In this document: piece by piece, positions 8,643 to 11,802 of the stretch
Numbering within the stretch: the stretch's first letter is position 1
Layout of the letters: each line of letters opens with the position of its first letter
NCBI GenBank assembly: GCA_001584585.1
Contig: LSYV01000038.1
Location: forward strand, 387,970 to 399,771
Length of the DNA stretch: 11,802 nt
Origin: Gonium pectorale
Taxonomy: Eukaryota > Chlorophyta > Chlorophyceae > Chlamydomonadales > Volvocaceae
Direction: 5' to 3'
The notes under the pieces: model-generated
Seen by the model: the letters and a program-made list of their open reading frames with translations, nothing else
The model's database searches: none
Told to the model about the DNA's origin: nothing
Position numbers and translations under genes: made by a program

Positions 8643-9784
8643 TTGCTCTTGATGGTTGGGCGTTGCATGAGAAATGTTGTGAATTAAGCTGTGCGGTCGG
8701 GGCGCGTCCGCGGCTTGCTACAGTTTGAAGGCGACACCCGTCTGCGTGTAGTGTGTGTCCTTGGGCGACACTGTTATGGCACCATGGTTTGTCCTGTGCC
8801 GGCACACCTCATCACATTGTGCAGTTGTACGGCCCGCAACGTCGTACAGATGGCGTGACCTCTTGGCCTTGGGGCTGGCACCAGCGGCGCGGCCTGCTGC
8901 GTGGGTGGCTTGTTTGGAGCGCGTCTGATGTGCAATTGGGAAAAGGTTTCATTGGAGAGTTACATGACAGTATTTCTTGTTTGAGGTGTGCACGTTGCCC
9001 CGCGGACACGGCCGCCGCCTGTCGGCACACAGTAGCATCGCAATGCATCTCCACTTCCAGGCATGTGAGCTAGTGGAAAATTGGGTTGTATGTGTAAGAG
9101 TATTGGCGCATGGCTTAGGATGGTCCTTTGGGTTTCGCACGCTAGCCTCGCCGTGAATGCGAGCCTGTTCAGATCACCCTAAAGAAGTAGGCTGCGCAGT
9201 GGTCACTTACACGACTGGGAACAAGTCGAAGGAATGTTGGGGTTTGGCACACCCCAGGACAAATACCATGCCAAAGGCCCGACCACTGACACGTTGCCAA
9301 CTATCCATGGCTATCTGCGTCTCAAATAAAGCGTTCCGTGTATCAAACAAAGGAAAACGAAGGGTTTGCCGTTTGGGACTGGTTGGTCAGTTCGGGGCGG
9401 TTAAGCAGTTGAGCAGTACATTGACGTGTGGAGCCTGCCTTGGTGACCATGCTCTACCTCATGATAATTTCTGCACAAGCAATTACTTGGAATACCCGAG
9501 CTTAGCAGTTTCAGGCTGGGAGCTCGCACTCAGTTTTATGAGAGCCGGAAGGAATTGCGGCTAGTCCTATCAATAGACCTCTCCATAAACATATTTGCCA
9601 AATTTACTTCATTCATCCCGGCGGTACAGTTTCCAGTTTTCAGCCTGACGCATTTTCAGCCTCGCGGATACATCTAAAGTAAAACTCATGACTTGGAGAG
9701 GGACTTCATGGATGAAAACAACCCGGAAGTCGGCTTGAAGTCGCCACACAAGGCAGCGAATCGACGCCGGCACAGGCGCACGCA
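8643..9784. other. Less GC-rich intergenic spacer upstream of the third gene
   Basis: The composition is visibly more AT-rich than the rest of the window, especially 9060-9700. The 135-residue open frame at 9157-9564 lacks G/C third-position bias and family motifs and is not called. A TTTTCAGCCT direct repeat occurs at 9637-9646 and 9653-9662. A short upstream frame begins at ATG 9708 and ends at TAA 9816-9818, overlapping the proposed start of the next gene. An AATAAA at 9325-9330 is probably incidental. Confidence 0.5.
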
Positions 9785-11802
9785 ATGCCTCGATCTTCTG
9801 AACACCTGTCCAATGTAAATTCGGCTCCGTTTAAAGACCTGTGCCGTGGTTGTCGGGGGTGTGACATGCCGGACATGCCTGCCCGAACCCGCCGACACAC
9901 CCGTCCCACCATTCCACTCCCTCCACGAGGCAGAACGTTGGTCTCGAAACACACTCCAATACCCCCCCCCCCCAAACAAGGAGCTGAGCCCCCCTTCCGC
10001 CCTTCCCTGCTGCTCACGCTGCTGCTGCCGCTGATGCGCACGGCGGCGTTGACCACAGTTCGGCGTCTCGCTGGCATGGCTGCTGCGGTTCGCCGAGGAG
10101 CACCAGCTGAGGCAGCGGCGCCTGACGACCTCGCAGGTAAGACTGGCGCGGCGGCGCGTGAGCCATGGGTTTCGTGTTGTGTTCCTTTACGCCTCACGTG
10201 TCGTGAAGTGGAGTGCGCCAGCGGGGCAGGACGCCTTAAGGCCGGTGGTAGGAAACGCTTCCACCTTCATCCACGCGCCGGTGTCCCTGGTACTCAGCTT
10301 CTTCTGGGTGCGCGCTCAGCCACAGACCAGCCCACCAGATTTGCCGCGCGTTCCACTCCGCCGTCCGCAGCGCACGCCGTCCCCTTCACCGCACAAGGTG
10401 CTGGGAGGTGACGATGCTGCGTGATTACGGCCCATATCGAGTTGTGGCGCACGCGGTACAGCCGCCCCGCGCCTCATCCCTTGCGCGGGGCCTGCCTTGG
10501 ACGCGACGCCCTAATGAGCCTCGTCCCCAAAGTGCTTTTCACCCTGCCCTTCTGACGCTCTAGCTCGCGGGCTTGCCCCCCTCCCTCCCTGCCTGCTGGT
10601 AACGCAACTCGCAATGCTGTTGCTTGCCACTAGCCTTTTCCCATCGAGCGCGCGCCCTCGCGCCACCGTCCCCCCTCACTCTTTCCTCGTTACAGGTGGT
10701 GGACGAGATAGTGGTCCCCGCGACGGCCGCCGCCGGGCGCCGCCGCTACGCCGAGCTCCTGGCGGCCCACCGCGACCCCGCCCAGCGCTCCGCGCTCTCC
10801 GCCGGCCGGCCCTTCTTCCTGGTCAGCCACGCATGGGCCCGCCCCTTCGCGGAGACGCTCGACTCGCTGTCGCAGCACTTCACTCCGGGCGAGCAGCGCC
10901 GCTGGCGCCGCGCCGATGCGGCGCCGCTGCCGGCGCTGGCGCCCGCCGAGGCGTTCCTGTGGCTGGACGTGTTTGCCATTGTGAGTGCCCGGCTGGCCCC
11001 GCTGCGGCTCGAGCCCGTGCCCCCGGGTATGAGCCAGCACGTGACTGGCACTGCGGGCGCGCCCGTGACCGACCCGTGACTGGCATTGCATGGAGCGCGC
11101 CCCCCCCCCCGCTTTTGCGCATGGGGGGAGAGGGCCCGACCGCCGGAGCCCGTGCCCCGGGGTTTTGCTGCTGCCGTGCGCCGCACGGTGCCGTTAGGGC
11201 TTGATCCATGTGGGCGGGTTTGCGAACGTGGTCGGCTGCCGCCGGGAAGGGAACCAAGGTCTCCGTCTGCTACCGATCCTGTCCCCAGGGCCCGCCCCCG
11301 CCCCTGCCCCAGTATTCCCCTTCTCCAAGTGCCAGCCCTTTCTCCCCAAACCTTCGTTTTCACCCCCCCCCCCGCAAGGACCAGCAGGACCGGTCGCATA
11401 TCCAGGTTGCCCCCGCCCCCGCTTTACTTTGCCCCCCTGCGCTCCCGGCCCCGCGCCTGCGCCTCCCCGCCCCTGCCCCTCTTCCTCTCCCGTCCCTCCC
11501 AGGACCAGCAGGACCGCTCGCCCATGCAGCGTGCGGACGACCTGGCCGAGCTGCGCGAGGTGGCAGCGGACGCGGAGGAGACCCTACTTGTACTGGACGC
11601 CGCGGCCACGCCCCTAACCCGCCTGTGGTGCCTCTATGAGGCCTGGCTGGCGGGCCGCGCAGCCGCCGCCGCTGCCAACGCGGCCGCTGCCGCCGCCTCG
11701 GCGGCGGCCGTGTCCGCTGGCAGGCTCGAGCCGCGCGCGGCGCCGGCGCTGCTGGAGCCGGCGCTGGGCCTGGGCGGGGCCGCGGTGATGCCTTCTTCGG
11801 CG
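9785..11802 (+). CDS. Algal protein with SHAW / WLDVF / RLWCLYE motifs (TIR/HET-like architecture), 3' end missing
   Basis: Four exons are joined in phase 0: 9785-9814, 10059-10136, 10696-10980 and 11503 to the window end. Introns are GTAAAT...CACAG, GTAAGA...TACAG and GTGAGT...CCCAG. The 231 visible residues begin MPRSSEHLSN|FGVSLAWLLRFAEEHQ. Then come TTSQ|VVDEIVVPATAAAGRRRYAELL (33-58), FFLVSHAWARPFAETLDSL (76-94), FLWLDVFAI|DQQDRS (123-137), DLAELREVAADAEETLLVLD (144-163) and LTRLWCLYEAW (169-179). From memory, this motif order marks a large family in green algae and other protists, often annotated hypothetical and sometimes fused to TPR repeats. The S-H-x-W start and W-C-L-x-E end recall TIR domains, and W-L-D-x-x-x-I-x-Q recalls HET domains; that relation is my inference. 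After W179 an Ala-rich insert (184-200) interrupts the conserved region. The reading frame is open at the edge, so the C-terminal part is unseen. Biochemical function is unknown. Confidence 0.85.
10137..10695 (+). other. Intron 2 of the third gene
   Basis: This 559-base intron starts GTAAGA after ...CTCGCAG and ends in a pyrimidine-rich CTTTCCTCGTTACAG. It is phase 0, joining TTSQ to VVDEIVV. Nothing else of note was seen inside. Confidence 0.8.
11377..11529 (+). repeat. Duplicated splice acceptor and exon start (intron 3 / exon 4)
   Basis: Bases 11377-11405 match 11501-11529 at 25 of 29 positions, starting with AGGACCAGCAGGACCG. The right copy is the acceptor and first nine codons of exon 4 (DQQDRSPMQ). 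The left copy sits 124 bases upstream in intron 3 behind an 11-base C run and would encode DQQDRSHIQ. It is followed by CAG|GTTGCC, a weak donor, so an in-phase 27-base mini-exon is formally possible. Confidence 0.65.

Noticed and set aside
9325..9330. AATAAA as a polyadenylation signal
   Set aside because: Green algae of this type use TGTAA; the AATAAA lies about 1.4 kb past the LysM stop codon.
9157..9564. 135-residue plus-strand open frame in the AT-richer spacer
   Set aside because: Codon third positions are mixed, residues look random, and no start context or intron structure supports it.
9962..9973. Twelve-base C run, considered as a programmed frameshift site
   Set aside because: It lies within intron 1 of the third gene; similar C runs at about 11100 and 11363 are also intronic.
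9785..10411. Unspliced 208-residue reading from the same ATG as the third gene
   Set aside because: The unspliced frame gives low-complexity sequence, whereas removing 9815-10058 and 10137-10695 in phase 0 yields a continuous protein with family motifs.
10614..11204. 196-residue plus-strand open frame over exon 3
   Set aside because: It reads exon 3 in the wrong frame; the correct frame shows FFLVSHAW and FLWLDVF.

Overview
The window looks like nuclear DNA of a GC-rich chlorophyte green alga, most likely a volvocine or other chlamydomonadalean alga. The evidence is: genes broken by GT-AG introns of roughly 90-560 bases with exact phase agreement, very strong G/C preference at third codon positions, long alanine- and glycine-rich stretches in proteins, a start context of the CACAATG type, and a TGTAA polyadenylation-type signal in the 3' region of one gene. 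No operon, Shine-Dalgarno site, rRNA, tRNA or CRISPR array was seen.

Three split genes can be supported. (1) Bases 1-2489, minus strand: the 5' part of a long, unrecognised, leucine/alanine-rich and probably helical protein. It has one 451-base intron and runs off the left edge. (2) Bases 6235-7912, plus strand: a probable plastid-targeted LysM protein with an internally duplicated LysM-plus-tail module and a possible C-terminal membrane anchor. Its first three exons are firm; the exon before the last is unresolved. (3) Bases 9785 to the right edge, plus strand: four exons, all joined in phase 0, of an algal/protist protein family marked by a SHAW motif, a W-L-D-V-F motif and an R-L-W-C-L-Y-E motif. 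This order of motifs resembles TIR/HET-type domains.

Between genes 1 and 2 lies about 3.7 kb (2490-6234) without a supportable gene. It holds two diverged copies of a roughly 300-base direct repeat (2751-3069 and 5118-5388), short tandem repeats, a hairpin enclosing an orphan TATATATGG, and an 18-base perfect palindrome just upstream of the LysM start. Between genes 2 and 3 are the long 3' region of the LysM gene and about 1.1 kb of visibly less GC-rich spacer.

The genes are separately transcribed and there is no sign that they work together. The most interesting items are the TIR/HET-like gene, a duplicated splice acceptor plus exon start in its third intron that could form an in-phase 27-base mini-exon, the duplicated LysM module, and the long dispersed repeat pair. 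All exon models were derived by reading phases by hand; no database search was possible.
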